Assembly (NCBI RefSeq): GCF_030698145.1
Contig: NZ_JAUYNW010000092.1
Span: 1-64,000, forward strand
Direction: 5' to 3'
DNA from: Phenylobacterium sp.
Lineage (GTDB): Bacteria; Pseudomonadota; Alphaproteobacteria; Caulobacterales; Caulobacteraceae
DNA: 64,000 bases
In this document: one piece after another, positions 34,402-43,565 of the stretch
How the letters are laid out: each line of letters begins with the position of its first letter
Position numbering within the stretch: position 1 is the first letter of the stretch
Notes under the pieces: model-generated
The model's input: only the letters and a program-made list of their open reading frames with translations
Told to the model about the DNA's origin: nothing
Databases searched by the model: none
Made by a program: the position numbers and the translations under genes

Positions 34402-35465
34402 TACACCTTGGGCGCGGGGCCGATGGCGACGGGGCCGAGCGTGGTCTGGCCGGCCTGGAAGGTTATCGTGGCCTGGGCGACGTCGCCGGCGCCCTGACGC
34501 GCGGCGGCCACGGCGGCGGCGGCCAGCGCCGCCTCCGGCCGTATCATCCCGGTCTGGGCCATGGCCGTCAGGGCCTGAGGCGCCTCCCGAAGCGTGACGT
34601 TCAGCGAGCCTGACAGCCGGCCGTCATAACCGACGCCGAGGGTGCCGGCCTGGGCGCCGACCACCGCCGACCCCGCCGTCAGTCCGGCCTGGCGCACGTT
34701 CATGACGCCGCCAGCCCCGTTCCAGGCCTTCACCGCCGAGGGCCAGTCGGCGCCCGTGAAGGCGCTCATCTTGGTGAGGGTTGAGTCCCAGACCATGGAG
34801 ACCGGCCGATCTCCAGCGATCCGCGCGAACAGGCCCGACAGCCGGGCCTTGCCGTTGTCGACCCGGAACAGCACGGCGCCCTGGTCGTCCGGACCGGCGC
34901 GCAGATGGGTCTCGACCTTGTCGGCGGCGATGAGCGCGAAGGGCTGCGCGCCGGGCGCGGGGGTGAAGGTGAGCTTCCGCCCCTCGAAGGAGAGGTTGGG
35001 CGGATGCTTGTCCAGGTGCGAGAGGCTGGCGTGCAGAAGTTCGCCGTTCACCCTCACCGGGCCGCCGATCGGCCGCACGAAATCGAAGCCGTCGGGGGTC
35101 GCCAGCACCCAGGTTCCCAGGGCGTGGACATAGGCCTGGGTCTCCAGCCGCGGCGTGGTCAGCGCCCAGCCGGAAGGCTCGCGGACGCTGGCCTCCAGCA
35201 GGGTGACGTTCAACCGGAAGGGATAGCCGGTGATCCGCCGTTCCTTCCAGTCGACCTGGTAGCCGGCGTCGCGCAGGGTCTGGGCGCCCGCATCCATCCG
35301 CAGCCGCGTCTCGCGGTGCAGGTAGAGCCAGAAGCCGCTCCACACGACGGCTGCGGCGAAGGCGACCAGGAACGGCGCGTACAGACCCATGCGTCCGCGT
35401 TTGCGGGGCGGGTCCGGATCGGGCACAGGAGGGGCGGGCGGAATGGGTGTTGCGCGGCGGGCCAT
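34398..35465 (-). CDS. DUF2125 family membrane-anchored protein
   Basis: A 355-residue protein. A basic, Pro-rich N-terminal stretch is followed by one transmembrane helix near 28-48 (LYAPFLVAFAAAVVWSGFWLYL). The rest is periplasmic and beta-rich, with WKERRITGYPFRLNVTL near 73, which is the DUF2125 signature. These proteins resemble AsmA-like or lipid-transfer beta domains but have no proven role. The start codon overlaps that of the divergent ChaC-like gene in CATG. The stop overlaps the M24 peptidase end by four bases. Confidence 0.8.
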   Translation of the reverse strand: MARRATPIPPAPPVPDPDPPRKRGRMGLYAPFLVAFAAAVVWSGFWLYLHRETRLRMDAGAQTLRDAGYQVDWKERRITGYPFRLNVTLLEASVREPSGWALTTPRLETQAYVHALGTWVLATPDGFDFVRPIGGPVRVNGELLHASLSHLDKHPPNLSFEGRKLTFTPAPGAQPFALIAADKVETHLRAGPDDQGAVLFRVDNGKARLSGLFARIAGDRPVSMVWDSTLTKMSAFTGADWPSAVKAWNGAGGVMNVRQAGLTAGSAVVGAQAGTLGVGYDGRLSGSLNVTLREAPQALTAMAQTGMIRPEAALAAAAVAAARQGAGDVAQATITFQAGQTTLGPVAIGPAPKVY

Positions 35466-36003
35466 GTCGGTTGAGCGGTGGGTCTTTGGTTACGGGTCAC
35501 TGATGTGGCGTCCGGGGTTTGCGTTCCAGGAGCGCCAGCCTGCGACCCTACACGGGCGAAGGCGGGCGTTCTGCATCTATTCGGTGCACCATCGCGGCAC
35601 CTATCAACGCCCCGGCCTGGTCCTGGGGCTCGCGCCCGGCGGCGCGGTGCGCGGGGCGGCCTATCGGATCGCCGAGGCCGACTGGCCCGAGGTCTACGCC
35701 TATCTCCGTGAGCGTGAACAGCCGACCGAGACCTATGTGGAGGGGGCGGGGAACATCCGCCTGGCCGACGGCCGGCGAGTAGCAACCCTGGTGTTCTTCT
35801 CCGACGTCCATCACCCGCAGTGGGCCGGCGCGCTCTCCCTCGAACGCCAGGCCGAGCTGATCGCCGGGGCGACCGGGCTGTCGGGCCGAAACGTCGAATA
35901 CCTGCGCGACCTGGTGGAGCACCTGCGCGAGGAGGGGGTGCGCGACCACGCCATGGAGATCCTGCTGGCCATGGTCGAGGCCCGGGAGCTGGCGGGGCGG
36001 TGA
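35464..36003 (+). CDS. Gamma-glutamylcyclotransferase, ChaC-like
   Basis: A 179-residue protein from MSVERWVFGYGSLMWRPGF at 35464; the upstream part of the track ORF lies inside the opposite-strand gene. YGSLMW is the substrate-binding loop and the catalytic Glu is probably in LREREQPTETY near 88. FCIYSVHHRGTYQRPGLVLGL is typical of ChaC. Relatives degrade glutathione to cysteinyl-glycine and 5-oxoproline. The divergent start codon overlap with the DUF2125 gene leaves no separate promoter space. Confidence 0.82.
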   Translation: MSVERWVFGYGSLMWRPGFAFQERQPATLHGRRRAFCIYSVHHRGTYQRPGLVLGLAPGGAVRGAAYRIAEADWPEVYAYLREREQPTETYVEGAGNIRLADGRRVATLVFFSDVHHPQWAGALSLERQAELIAGATGLSGRNVEYLRDLVEHLREEGVRDHAMEILLAMVEARELAGR

Positions 36004-36005
36004 CT

Positions 36006-36143
36006 CATCCCTCCTCCTTGTGGGGAGGGCAGACCGCGCAGCGGTCGAGGGTGGGGAAGCCGGAAGCTTCCGCGCACCTGCCGGACTTCCCCACCCTGGC
36101 GGCTTCGCCGCCGGTCCCTCCCCATAAAGAGGAGGGAAGAGAA
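36006..36143. repeat. Intergenic long inverted repeat
   Basis: TCCCTCCTCCTTGTGGGGAGGG... GGGTGGGGAAG on the left is mirrored by CTTCCCCACCC... CCCTCCCCATAAAGAGGAGGGA. The inner stems differ (GACCGC-GCA-GCGGTC against GGCGGC-TTC-GCCGCC) but stay paired. It sits between two convergent genes and may be a bidirectional transcription stop. Confidence 0.8.
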
Positions 36144-36144
36144 G

Positions 36145-36852
36145 CTACAGCTCCAGCAGCTTGTTCGACGCTGTCTCGATGCGGTCTTGCAGCAGGCGCA
36201 TGAACTCCGCCCGCTTCAGGCCGGGCGCGATGGGTTCGAGGTATTCGAAGACGATGGTCCCCGGCTTGCGCAGGAAGCCGTGCTTGGGCCAGTGAACGCC
36301 GGAGTTGGTGGCCACCGGATGCACCGGTACGTCGATCTCGCGATAGAGGGCCGCGACGCCCGGCTTGTAGTCGGGCGCCGCGCCGGGCGCGGTGCGGGTG
36401 CCTTCCGGGAAGATCAGCAGCTGGCGGTCGTCGACGAAGCGCTTCTTGGAGTCGCGGATCAGCTTGCGCAGGGCGGTGGCGTGGCCGCCGCGGTCGACGA
36501 CGATCATTTGCGCCCGCATGGCCCACCAGCTGAAGAAGGGGATCCACATGAGCTCCTTCTTGGTGACGAAGCAGGCGTCCGGCAGCCAGGAGAACTGGGC
36601 GAAGACGTCGAACATGCACTGGTGCTTGGAGGCGACCAGGGCCGCGCCCCTGGGCATGTGCTGCTTGCCGCGCACCTCGACCTTGATGCCGCAGCAGAGC
36701 TCCAGCAGCCAGACGATGCCTTTTCCCCAGACGCCGATCAGGGTCATCGTCCAGGCGCGCGGGCCGAACAGCACCGGCGACAGGCCGACGGCGACGAAGA
36801 TCGACCACAGATAGAACAGGATCACGAAGACGAGGGAGCGCAAGGTCGTCAA
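36145..36852 (-). CDS. plsC: 1-acyl-sn-glycerol-3-phosphate acyltransferase (PlsC)
   Basis: About 235 residues from a TTG at 36852, a few bases after the ydcF stop. The track start at 36981 overlaps ydcF and gives an Arg/Pro-rich leader, so it is rejected. Membrane helices lie near the N-terminus. ASKHQCMFD is the H-x4-D acyltransferase box (Gln replaces Asn in NHQS/SKHQS forms). FPEGTRTAPGA is the second phosphate-binding motif. The enzyme makes phosphatidic acid at the inner membrane. It is the last gene of the ftsE-ftsX-ydcF set. Confidence 0.85.
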   Translation of the reverse strand: MTTLRSLVFVILFYLWSIFVAVGLSPVLFGPRAWTMTLIGVWGKGIVWLLELCCGIKVEVRGKQHMPRGAALVASKHQCMFDVFAQFSWLPDACFVTKKELMWIPFFSWWAMRAQMIVVDRGGHATALRKLIRDSKKRFVDDRQLLIFPEGTRTAPGAAPDYKPGVAALYREIDVPVHPVATNSGVHWPKHGFLRKPGTIVFEYLEPIAPGLKRAEFMRLLQDRIETASNKLLEL

Positions 36853-36857
36853 AGAGG

Positions 36858-37472
36858 TCAGCCTTTCTTCGCCGCCGGCTTGTCGTCGGGGCCGAGTCCC
36901 AGGATCGCCTCGCGGCCGAGGATCGCCAGGTATTTCATGTACTCGCCCACCATCAGCCGCACATCGGCCGAAGTGCGCCACCAGCGGTTGGCGTCGACCA
37001 CCGAGGTCGCCACCGGATAGGCCGCCAGCCTGGTGTCGGGCATGGCGCCGCGCAGCTCCAGCATGGCGCGGGGCATGTGGTAGTCGGCCGTCACCACGAT
37101 CAGGCTGTCATAGCGCAGCGAGCGGGCCCACTCCTGGGTCTCGCGGGCGTTGCCCACGGTGTCGGCGGCGTTGAAGCCCAGGTCGACGCAGCAGTCGTAC
37201 AGCCGGCGAACGGCGCGGCTGACAGTGCGGATGTCCTCGCGGCTGGCCTCTCGGTTGACGCCGGACACCAGCATCCGCCGGGCCTTGCCCTCTTCCAGCA
37301 ACTCCATGGCCGCGCCGATCCGCTCATTGGAGCCGGCCCCGGTCAGGGCCACCACTCCATCGGCGCGCGCGGGTTCGCGGGCGGGCGTCGAGCGCGCCAC
37401 CCGCTCGGTGAAGGCGAACAGCCCCACCGCCCAGATGACGGCGAGCACCAGGAGGGCCGCCAGCGGTTTCAC
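36858..37472 (-). CDS. YdcF/DUF218 family protein
   Basis: A 204-residue protein with one N-terminal membrane helix (AALLVLAVIWAVGLFAF). It then has the DUF218 domain with GVVALTGAGSNERIGAAMELL near 39, RMLVSGVNREAS near 65 and VVTADYHMPRAMLELR near 130. Some relatives act on peptidoglycan precursors or bind nucleotides, and the cell-division setting suggests envelope work. The start overlaps the ftsX stop by four bases and the plsC gene follows within five. Confidence 0.85.
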   Translation of the reverse strand: MKPLAALLVLAVIWAVGLFAFTERVARSTPAREPARADGVVALTGAGSNERIGAAMELLEEGKARRMLVSGVNREASREDIRTVSRAVRRLYDCCVDLGFNAADTVGNARETQEWARSLRYDSLIVVTADYHMPRAMLELRGAMPDTRLAAYPVATSVVDANRWWRTSADVRLMVGEYMKYLAILGREAILGLGPDDKPAAKKG

Positions 37473-38359
37473 ATCATGTCCCGGATCAGGGCCTGGGCGG
37501 TCAGGCGCGCGGAGATCGCCGCCACGCCCGCCGCGGCCAGGGGCGCGGGCGCCACGGCGAGCAAGTCGATCCAGGCGATGGGCAATACGGGCGTCAAGCC
37601 GTCGCCTCCCCCCGCGACACGTAGCATGGCCCCCATGATCGCCGCCGCGCCCGCTCCGAACAAGCCCGCCGTGGCGGCCATGCGCGCGAAGCGGATCTGG
37701 AACAGGCCGGCGATGAAGGCGTCCTCGGCGCCGGAAAGGTGCAGGACCTCCACCACCTCCCGGCGCGCGGCCAGGCCCGCGCGGGTGGCGAAGGCCACCA
37801 CCGCGCCCGCCGCCACCGCGATCAGCGTGAAGACCGCGCCGCCGATGGCCCGCGCCGTGTCGGCGGAGCGTTCGATATCCTTCATCCAGACCGAGTGGTC
37901 GTCGACGATGGCGTCCAGCCCCTGGGCCTTCAGGGCGCTGTCCAGGGCCTGGCCGGTGGCCGGCCCCTCGGGGTCCAGCAGCACGGAGACCAGCCGGGGG
38001 ATCGGCAGGTCCTCCAGGTCGGCCGCGTCGCCGAGCCAGGGGGCGATCAGGGCCTCGGCCTTTTCCTTCTCCAGGGCGCGGGCCTCGACCACGCCGGGCA
38101 CTCCGGCCAGGGTTTCGGCCGCCCGGGCCGCGGCGCCGTCGGGCGTCTCATTGGTCTTGGGCCGCACGATCACCGTCGCCTCATTGGTCAGGTGCCCGGT
38201 CCAGCCGCGTGCGGCGCGGTCGGCGGCCAGCACGGCCAGCAGGGTCAGGCAGGCCAGGAAGCACAGGGTCGCCACCACGAAGACCAGCGAGCCGTCCTTG
38301 GCGTCGGCCTCGGGCAGGAAGGGCGCGGGCCGCCAACGTTCGGTGTCGAACTCGCTCAC
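37469..38359 (-). CDS. ftsX: Cell division permease FtsX
   Basis: A 296-residue protein with four membrane helices: one near 27-48, then three between about 168 and 290 (IGGAVFTLIAVAAGAVVAF, GLFGAGAAAIMGAM, and a final LLAVAPAPLAAAGVAAI). The large extracellular loop between helix 1 and 2 carries the regulator-binding region. FtsX with FtsE forms an ABC-like complex that senses ATP and activates periplasmic peptidoglycan hydrolases at the septum. It overlaps ftsE by four bases and ydcF by four bases. Confidence 0.9.
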   Translation of the reverse strand: MSEFDTERWRPAPFLPEADAKDGSLVFVVATLCFLACLTLLAVLAADRAARGWTGHLTNEATVIVRPKTNETPDGAAARAAETLAGVPGVVEARALEKEKAEALIAPWLGDAADLEDLPIPRLVSVLLDPEGPATGQALDSALKAQGLDAIVDDHSVWMKDIERSADTARAIGGAVFTLIAVAAGAVVAFATRAGLAARREVVEVLHLSGAEDAFIAGLFQIRFARMAATAGLFGAGAAAIMGAMLRVAGGGDGLTPVLPIAWIDLLAVAPAPLAAAGVAAISARLTAQALIRDMM

Positions 38360-39078
38360 CCCTCGCCTCCGGCCGGCAGCCGGGTCAGGCGGCCCTCATC
38401 CAGGTGCAGCACCGGCATGCCTGAGCGCGCCACCAGGTCCTGGTCATGGGTGGCGATGAGGATGGTGGTCCCCAGCCGGTTCAACTCCACGAACAGCCGC
38501 AGGATGCGCAGGCCCATCTCGTGGTCAACATTGCCGGTGGGTTCGTCGGCCAGCAGGATGTCGGGTCGGTTGACCACGGCGCGGGCGATGGCGAGGCGCT
38601 GCTTCTCGCCCCCGGCCAGGGTCGCGGGCATGGCGTGCATCCGCGAGCGCAGGCCGACCCAGGTCAGCAGTTCGGCCACGTCCTGGCGATAGCTCTCCGG
38701 CTTGCGGCCGGCGATGCGCAGCGGCAGGGCGGTGTTGTCGAAGGCCGACAGGTGCTCCAGCAGCTTGAACTCCTGGTAGACCACCCCGATCCGGCGGCGC
38801 AGGAACGGTTGCTCCTTCGCCGCTATGGCCGACACGTCCTGGCCGAACAGGTGCAGCAGCCCCTTCGAGGGCTTGGCGGCCAGGAAGATCAGCTTCAGCA
38901 GCGACGTCTTGCCCGCTCCGGAGGCCCCAGTGACGAAATGGAAAGACCCGGGCGCCAATGAGAAGGTAAGGTCCTTCAGCGTCTCGGGGGCACGGCCATA
39001 TCGCATCGACACGTCATCGAAGCGGACCACGGCGGGATCGGCGTCGAACGCGCCCTGAACATGCGTGTTTCTGGACAT
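38356..39078 (-). CDS. ftsE: Cell division ATP-binding protein FtsE
   Basis: A 240-residue ABC ATPase. Walker A is TGASGAGKTSLLKL near 52, the Q-loop is in VVYQEFKLLEH, the signature is LAGGEKQRLAIARA near 153 (Ala replaces Ser of LSGG), and Walker B is DILLADEPTGN near 175. FYVV-type N-terminal additions (about 18 residues) precede the fold. It drives FtsX at the division site. The gene is divergent from the zinc-ribbon protein gene, with 56 bases between starts. Confidence 0.93.
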   Translation of the reverse strand: MSRNTHVQGAFDADPAVVRFDDVSMRYGRAPETLKDLTFSLAPGSFHFVTGASGAGKTSLLKLIFLAAKPSKGLLHLFGQDVSAIAAKEQPFLRRRIGVVYQEFKLLEHLSAFDNTALPLRIAGRKPESYRQDVAELLTWVGLRSRMHAMPATLAGGEKQRLAIARAVVNRPDILLADEPTGNVDHEMGLRILRLFVELNRLGTTILIATHDQDLVARSGMPVLHLDEGRLTRLPAGGEG

Positions 39079-39134
39079 GAGGACCGAAATCGGCGACCTC
39101 GGTTGAGGTTGCTGGAGCGTCCGATTCGGCCGTC

Positions 39135-40034
39135 ATGATACTGACCTGTCCAGAGTGCGCCACCAGCTATTTCGTGGATGATTCCAGGATCCCCGAAGCC
39201 GGCCGGGCCGTGAAATGCGCCAGCTGCGGTGCGCGGTGGACCGCGCTGCCTGAGACTCCGGCCCTGAACCTTGAGGTTTCCAGCGACGAAGGCGCTGTCG
39301 CCCGAGAGCCTGCGCCGGACATCGAAGCGCACGAAGACGTCCCGATCAGCGAATTGCCGGGCGAGGTCCTGCCCAAGGTGTTCCGCGCCAAGGCCGACAC
39401 CGAGCGCCGGGTCCGTGAGGCCGCCGCCACCGGGATCATCTGGGCGGGCCTGGCCGCGGCCCTGCTGGTGCTGCTGGCCGTGGCCTTCGTGTTCCGCGTC
39501 GACGTGGTGCGCATCTGGCCGCGCACGGCCAGCGCCTTCGCCTTCGTCGGCCAGCCGGTGAACAGCCTGGGCCTGGTGATCGAAGGCGTGCGCTTCGAGC
39601 CGTCCCTGCAGGAAGGCCATGCCGCGCTTTCGGTCTCGGGAATGATCCGCAACATCCAGGACGAGCCCGTCGTGGCCCCGCCCATGCGCATCAGCCTGCT
39701 GGACGGGGACGGCAAGGCGGTGGTCACCAAGATCGCCCGCCCCGCCGACGCCAAGATCCCGCCCGGGGAGACCCGACACTTCGCCATCGCCCTGCTGGAC
39801 CCGCCGACTACGGCCAAGGTGCTGGAAGTGGCCTTCGCCCCGCCCGATCCCATCAAGAAGGTCAAGGTCGTCCAGGACGATCCGGCCCATGGCAAGGCGG
39901 CCACGCATCACGAGGCGCCGGCCCTGCGCCACGCCGCCGATCCGCCCGCCGTGACCCAGAGCCTGGCCCCGGCCCCGGTGGAGGCCAAACCCCTGCCGCC
40001 AGGTTCGCCCGACGCCCTGCAGGCCCATGACTGA
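39135..40034 (+). CDS. MJ0042 zinc-ribbon / DUF3426 membrane protein
   Basis: A 299-residue protein. The N-terminal zinc finger ILTCPECATSYFVDD...VKCASCGARW has two CxxC pairs. An acidic linker follows, then one membrane helix near 102-121 (IIWAGLAAALLVLLAVAFVF). The periplasmic DUF3426 domain (about 140-250) includes VIEGVRFEPSLQEG and SGMIRNIQDEP. The tail is Pro/Ala-rich. Such proteins are common beside ftsEX in Alphaproteobacteria, with no assigned role. It overlaps the phosphoribosyltransferase gene by eight bases. Confidence 0.85.
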   Translation: MILTCPECATSYFVDDSRIPEAGRAVKCASCGARWTALPETPALNLEVSSDEGAVAREPAPDIEAHEDVPISELPGEVLPKVFRAKADTERRVREAAATGIIWAGLAAALLVLLAVAFVFRVDVVRIWPRTASAFAFVGQPVNSLGLVIEGVRFEPSLQEGHAALSVSGMIRNIQDEPVVAPPMRISLLDGDGKAVVTKIARPADAKIPPGETRHFAIALLDPPTTAKVLEVAFAPPDPIKKVKVVQDDPAHGKAATHHEAPALRHAADPPAVTQSLAPAPVEAKPLPPGSPDALQAHD

Positions 40035-40560
40035 GCCGCTGCCGCAGCCGGTGATGCTGCTCAGCGAGGCCGAGGTGGCCTCGCGGGTCGAGGCCCTGGC
40101 GCGCGAGATCGCGCCGCATATCGACGACGATACGGTGGCCGTCTGCCTGTTGACCGGCGGCCTGTGGTTCGCTTCCGACCTGACCCGGGCCCTGTCGCGG
40201 GCCGGCCGCAACGTCCGGTTCGACGCCCTGTGGCTGGCCTCCTACGGCGACGAGCGCGCCAGCCTCGGCCGCTGCGAGGTCCGCGCCGATCTGCAGCGAC
40301 CGCTTGCGGGCCGGACGGCCCTGATCATCGACGACGTCATCGACACCGGCCTGTCGCTGTCGGAGGCCCAGCGCCTGGTCACCGACGCCGGCGCCAGCCG
40401 TGCGCTCACCGCGGTCTTCGCCACCAAGCCCTGGCCCACGCCGCGCGCCATCGTGCCGGACTTCGTGGCCTGGGAGGCCCCGGCCCGCTATCTGGTTGGC
40501 TACGGCATGGACGCGGGCGGACGGCTGCGCGGCCTGCCCTATATCGCGGCTCTGGACTAG
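40027..40560 (+). CDS. Hypoxanthine/guanine phosphoribosyltransferase family protein
   Basis: A 177-residue type I phosphoribosyltransferase. The PRPP loop is ALIIDDVIDTGLSLSEA near 98, the pyrophosphate loop is LLTGGLWFASDL near 41, and the flexible-loop region has LASYGD. This matches Hpt-like salvage enzymes that convert hypoxanthine or guanine with PRPP into the nucleotide. It is translationally coupled to the DUF3426 gene and convergent with lysA. The base specificity is not certain. Confidence 0.85.
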   Translation: MTEPLPQPVMLLSEAEVASRVEALAREIAPHIDDDTVAVCLLTGGLWFASDLTRALSRAGRNVRFDALWLASYGDERASLGRCEVRADLQRPLAGRTALIIDDVIDTGLSLSEAQRLVTDAGASRALTAVFATKPWPTPRAIVPDFVAWEAPARYLVGYGMDAGGRLRGLPYIAALD

Positions 40561-40576
40561 GAGTTCAGGACGCGCC

Positions 40577-41860
40577 TCAGAGCCAGGGCGCGGCGGCTTC
40601 CCGGGCCAGCATGTCCTCATAGGTCGGGCGCGGCCGGATCACGGCGTAGTCCGATCCCTTCACCAGAACCTCGGGGGCCAGCAGGCGGCTGTTGTACTCG
40701 CTGGACATCACCGCGCCGTAGGCGCCGGCGCTGAGGAAGGCCGCGAGGTCGCCCGCTTCCAGCGGCGGCAAGGCGCGCTCGCGGGTGAAGGTGTCGCCGG
40801 TCTCGCAGATGGGCCCGACCACGTCATAGACCACCGGCTCGCCCGCGCGCGGCTTGACCGGGACGATCTCGTGATAGGCGTCGTACATGGCCGGGCGGAT
40901 CAGGTCGTTCATGGCCGCGTCAAGCACGGCGAATTTCCGCCCCTCGGGCCGCTCGTGGATGTGCAGCACACGGGCCAGCAGGACCCCGGCGTTGGCCGCG
41001 ATCATCCGGCCGGGCTCGAAGGAATAGCCCACGTCCAGCCCGGCCATCGTCTTCGCGATCATCCGCGCGTATTCGGCCGGCGCCGGCGGGGTCGGCTGGT
41101 TGAAATAGGGAACCCCCAAGCCGCCGCCCAGATCCAGACGCTCGACCGCCAGACCCTCGCCGCGTAGGCGCTCGACCAGGCCGCGCATCTTGGTGAAGGC
41201 CTCGGCCATGGGCGCCAGGTCGGTGATCTGGCTGCCGATATGGCAGGTGACGCCCACCGGCTTCAGGCCGGCGTTGTTGGAGGCCTTGGCGTAGAGCCGC
41301 TCGGCCTCGGAGAACGAGACGCCGAACTTGTTGTCGGCCTTGCCGGTGGAGATCTTGGCGTGGCCGCCGGCCGAGACGTCGGGATTGACGCGGATGGCGA
41401 TGACCGCACGGGTTCCCAGCGACTGGGCGACCCGACTGGCGAGCTCCATCTCGGGCTCGGATTCGACGTTGATCTCGCTGACCCCGGCCTTGAGCGCGAA
41501 GGCGATTTCGTCGGCGGTCTTGCCGACGCCGGAGAAGACGATCTTTTCGGAGGGGATGCCGGCGGCCAGCGCACGGCGGATCTCCCCTTCCGAGACCGTG
41601 TCGGCGCCGGCTCCCAGCTTCGCCAGGGTCTTGAGGACCGCGACATTGGAATTGGCCTTCACGGCGAAGGCCAGCAGGGGATCGCCGCCGTGCTCGCCGC
41701 GGATCCCCTCGGCCGTCAGGGCGTCGCGCAGCACGGTGTAGTGCCGCTCGAGCGTCGCGGTCGAATAGACATAGACCGGCGTACCGACGGCCTCGGCGAG
41801 GGCGCTCAGCGATACGTCCTCGCAGAAGAGCTCGCCCCCGTGGAGCTCGAAGTGGTTCAT
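40577..41860 (-). CDS. lysA: Diaminopimelate decarboxylase LysA
   Basis: A 427-residue fold-type III PLP enzyme. The PLP lysine lies in LLAFAVKANSN near 57. The barrel motifs FSGVGKTADEIAFAL, HIGSQITD, LDLGGGLGVPYF and the C-terminal CETGDTF are all family hallmarks. It decarboxylates meso-diaminopimelate to lysine in the cytoplasm. The start overlaps the stop of the small lipoprotein gene (ATGA), giving argH-lptM-lysA as one unit. Confidence 0.95.
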   Translation of the reverse strand: MNHFELHGGELFCEDVSLSALAEAVGTPVYVYSTATLERHYTVLRDALTAEGIRGEHGGDPLLAFAVKANSNVAVLKTLAKLGAGADTVSEGEIRRALAAGIPSEKIVFSGVGKTADEIAFALKAGVSEINVESEPEMELASRVAQSLGTRAVIAIRVNPDVSAGGHAKISTGKADNKFGVSFSEAERLYAKASNNAGLKPVGVTCHIGSQITDLAPMAEAFTKMRGLVERLRGEGLAVERLDLGGGLGVPYFNQPTPPAPAEYARMIAKTMAGLDVGYSFEPGRMIAANAGVLLARVLHIHERPEGRKFAVLDAAMNDLIRPAMYDAYHEIVPVKPRAGEPVVYDVVGPICETGDTFTRERALPPLEAGDLAAFLSAGAYGAVMSSEYNSRLLAPEVLVKGSDYAVIRPRPTYEDMLAREAAAPWL

Positions 41861-42135
41861 CTGGGCCGGGCGTAGGGGTCGGGCAGGGCGCCTTGCGGGG
41901 CGCTGGACGTGGCGCTGGGATTGGAATCGATCGGCTGGGTGCGCGGCGGAACCGGCGCGTCGTCACGGTTACGTGGATCGACGGTGCGGATGGCGCGGCC
42001 AGGGTCGGACCCGGCGTCCGCGCCTGAGCCCTTGCCCATCATCGGGCCGGGACGCTCCAGCGCCCCCATCTTGCCGCAGCCGGCCAGGGCCAGGGTTCCC
42101 GTGAGGGCGGCGATCGTCAGGACTCGAAGGGTCAC
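41857..42135 (-). CDS. Small LptM-like lipoprotein
   Basis: About 92 residues from a GTG at 42135 that overlaps the argH stop (GTGA); the track start at 42153 lies six codons inside arg[25 protein letters not shown] is a lipoprotein signal with lipobox LAGC. The mature part is short, charged and Pro-rich. Small lipoproteins of this shape between argH and lysA resemble LptM, which helps LptD assembly in E. coli. The LptM assignment is inference from size, lipobox and context. Confidence 0.7.
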   Translation of the reverse strand: MTLRVLTIAALTGTLALAGCGKMGALERPGPMMGKGSGADAGSDPGRAIRTVDPRNRDDAPVPPRTQPIDSNPSATSSAPQGALPDPYARPR

Positions 42136-43565
42136 GACAGCTTCTCCTTCCAACGCGCGATCTGGGCGCGAACCTGTTCCGGCGAGGCGCCGCCGTAGCT
42201 TCTGCGGCTGGCGACCGAAGCGGCGGGCGTCAACACGTCGAAAACGCCTGCCGTGATCGCTGGCTCCAGAGCCTGGAGATCTGCGAGCGGCAGGGCCGAT
42301 AGATCACAGCCCAGCGACTCGGCCTTTTTCACGGCCGCGCCGGTGATGTGGTGAGCGTCGCGGAACGGCATGTCCAGTTCGCGCACCAGCCAGTCGGCCA
42401 GATCCGTGGCGGTCGAGTAGCCGGCGCCGGCGGCGGCGGCCATCTTCTCGGCGACGGGTTCCAGGTCGGCGACCATGCCCGCCATGGCCGCCAGCGAGAG
42501 TTCCAGCGCGTCGAAGGCCTCGAAGGTGGGGACTTTGTCCTCCTGCATGTCCTTCGAGTAGGTCATCGGCAGGCCCTTCATCACCACGGTGAGCTGGGTG
42601 AAGGACCCGAGCAGGCGGCCGACCTTGGCGCGGATCAGCTCGGCGGCGTCGGGATTTTTCTTCTGTGGCATGATCGACGAGCCGGTGGTGAAGGCGTCCG
42701 ACAGCTTCACGAAGCCGAACTGCGGCGTCATCCAGATCACGATCTCCTCGGCCAGGCGCGACAGGTGGACCGCGCAGATGGTCGCCGCGGCCAGGGCCTC
42801 CAGGGCGAAATCGCGGTCGGCGACGCTGTCGAGGGAATTGGCCGTGGGGCCGTCGAAGCCGAGCGCCTGCGCCGTCGCGTGGCGGTCGATGGGGAAGGGC
42901 GAGCCGGCCAGGGCCGCGGCGCCCAGCGGGCATTCGTTCATCCGGGCCCGTGCGTCGGCGAAGCGCGAGGCGTCGCGGCCGAACATCTCCACATAGGCCA
43001 TCAGGTGGTGGCCGAAGGTCACCGGCTGGGCCGGCTGCAGATGGGTGAAGCCCGGCATCAGGGTCGCGGCGTGCGGCTCGGCCTTGGCCAGCAGAGCGGC
43101 CTGCAGATCGCGGATCTGGTCGCCGGTGCGGTCGCAGGCCTCGCGGACCCAGAGGCGGAAATCGAGCGCCACCTGGTCGTTGCGCGAGCGCGCGGTGTGC
43201 AGCCGGCCGGCGGCGGCGCCGATCAGCTCGCGCAGCCGGGCCTCCACGTTCATGTGGATGTCTTCGTATTCGTCGCGGAACGGGAAGGTCCCGGCGTCCA
43301 TCTCGGCCTCGATGGCCTGGAGGCCGCCCTGGATGGCCGCCTCGTCCTCGCTTGAAATCACGCCTTGCTTGCGCAACATCGCCGCGTGCGCTCGCGACCC
43401 CGCCAGGTCCTGGGCGGCCAACCGCTTGTCGAAGCCGATGGAGACGTTGATCGCCTGCATCAGTTCGGCCGGTTTGGACGTAAACCGTCCGCCCCACATG
43501 GCTTGCCCGCCCTGGGCTTGGCCACCTTGGGTCTCTTTCGAAGCAGGCGAGGAGTTATCGGTCAT
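42132..43565 (-). CDS. argH: Argininosuccinate lyase ArgH
   Basis: A 477-residue member of the fumarase/aspartase superfamily. The N-terminus has [14 protein letters not shown] near 23, the active-site region [13 protein letters not shown] near 118, and the C-terminal signature [12 protein letters not shown] near 293. It splits argininosuccinate into arginine and fumarate. The start at 43565 is used in the track; a start at MWGGRF (43499) is also plausible because many ArgH proteins begin there. With the 43565 start, its start codon touches that of the divergent tlpA-like gene. Confidence 0.95.
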   Translation of the reverse strand: MTDNSSPASKETQGGQAQGGQAMWGGRFTSKPAELMQAINVSIGFDKRLAAQDLAGSRAHAAMLRKQGVISSEDEAAIQGGLQAIEAEMDAGTFPFRDEYEDIHMNVEARLRELIGAAAGRLHTARSRNDQVALDFRLWVREACDRTGDQIRDLQAALLAKAEPHAATLMPGFTHLQPAQPVTFGHHLMAYVEMFGRDASRFADARARMNECPLGAAALAGSPFPIDRHATAQALGFDGPTANSLDSVADRDFALEALAAATICAVHLSRLAEEIVIWMTPQFGFVKLSDAFTTGSSIMPQKKNPDAAELIRAKVGRLLGSFTQLTVVMKGLPMTYSKDMQEDKVPTFEAFDALELSLAAMAGMVADLEPVAEKMAAAAGAGYSTATDLADWLVRELDMPFRDAHHITGAAVKKAESLGCDLSALPLADLQALEPAITAGVFDVLTPAASVASRRSYGGASPEQVRAQIARWKEKLS

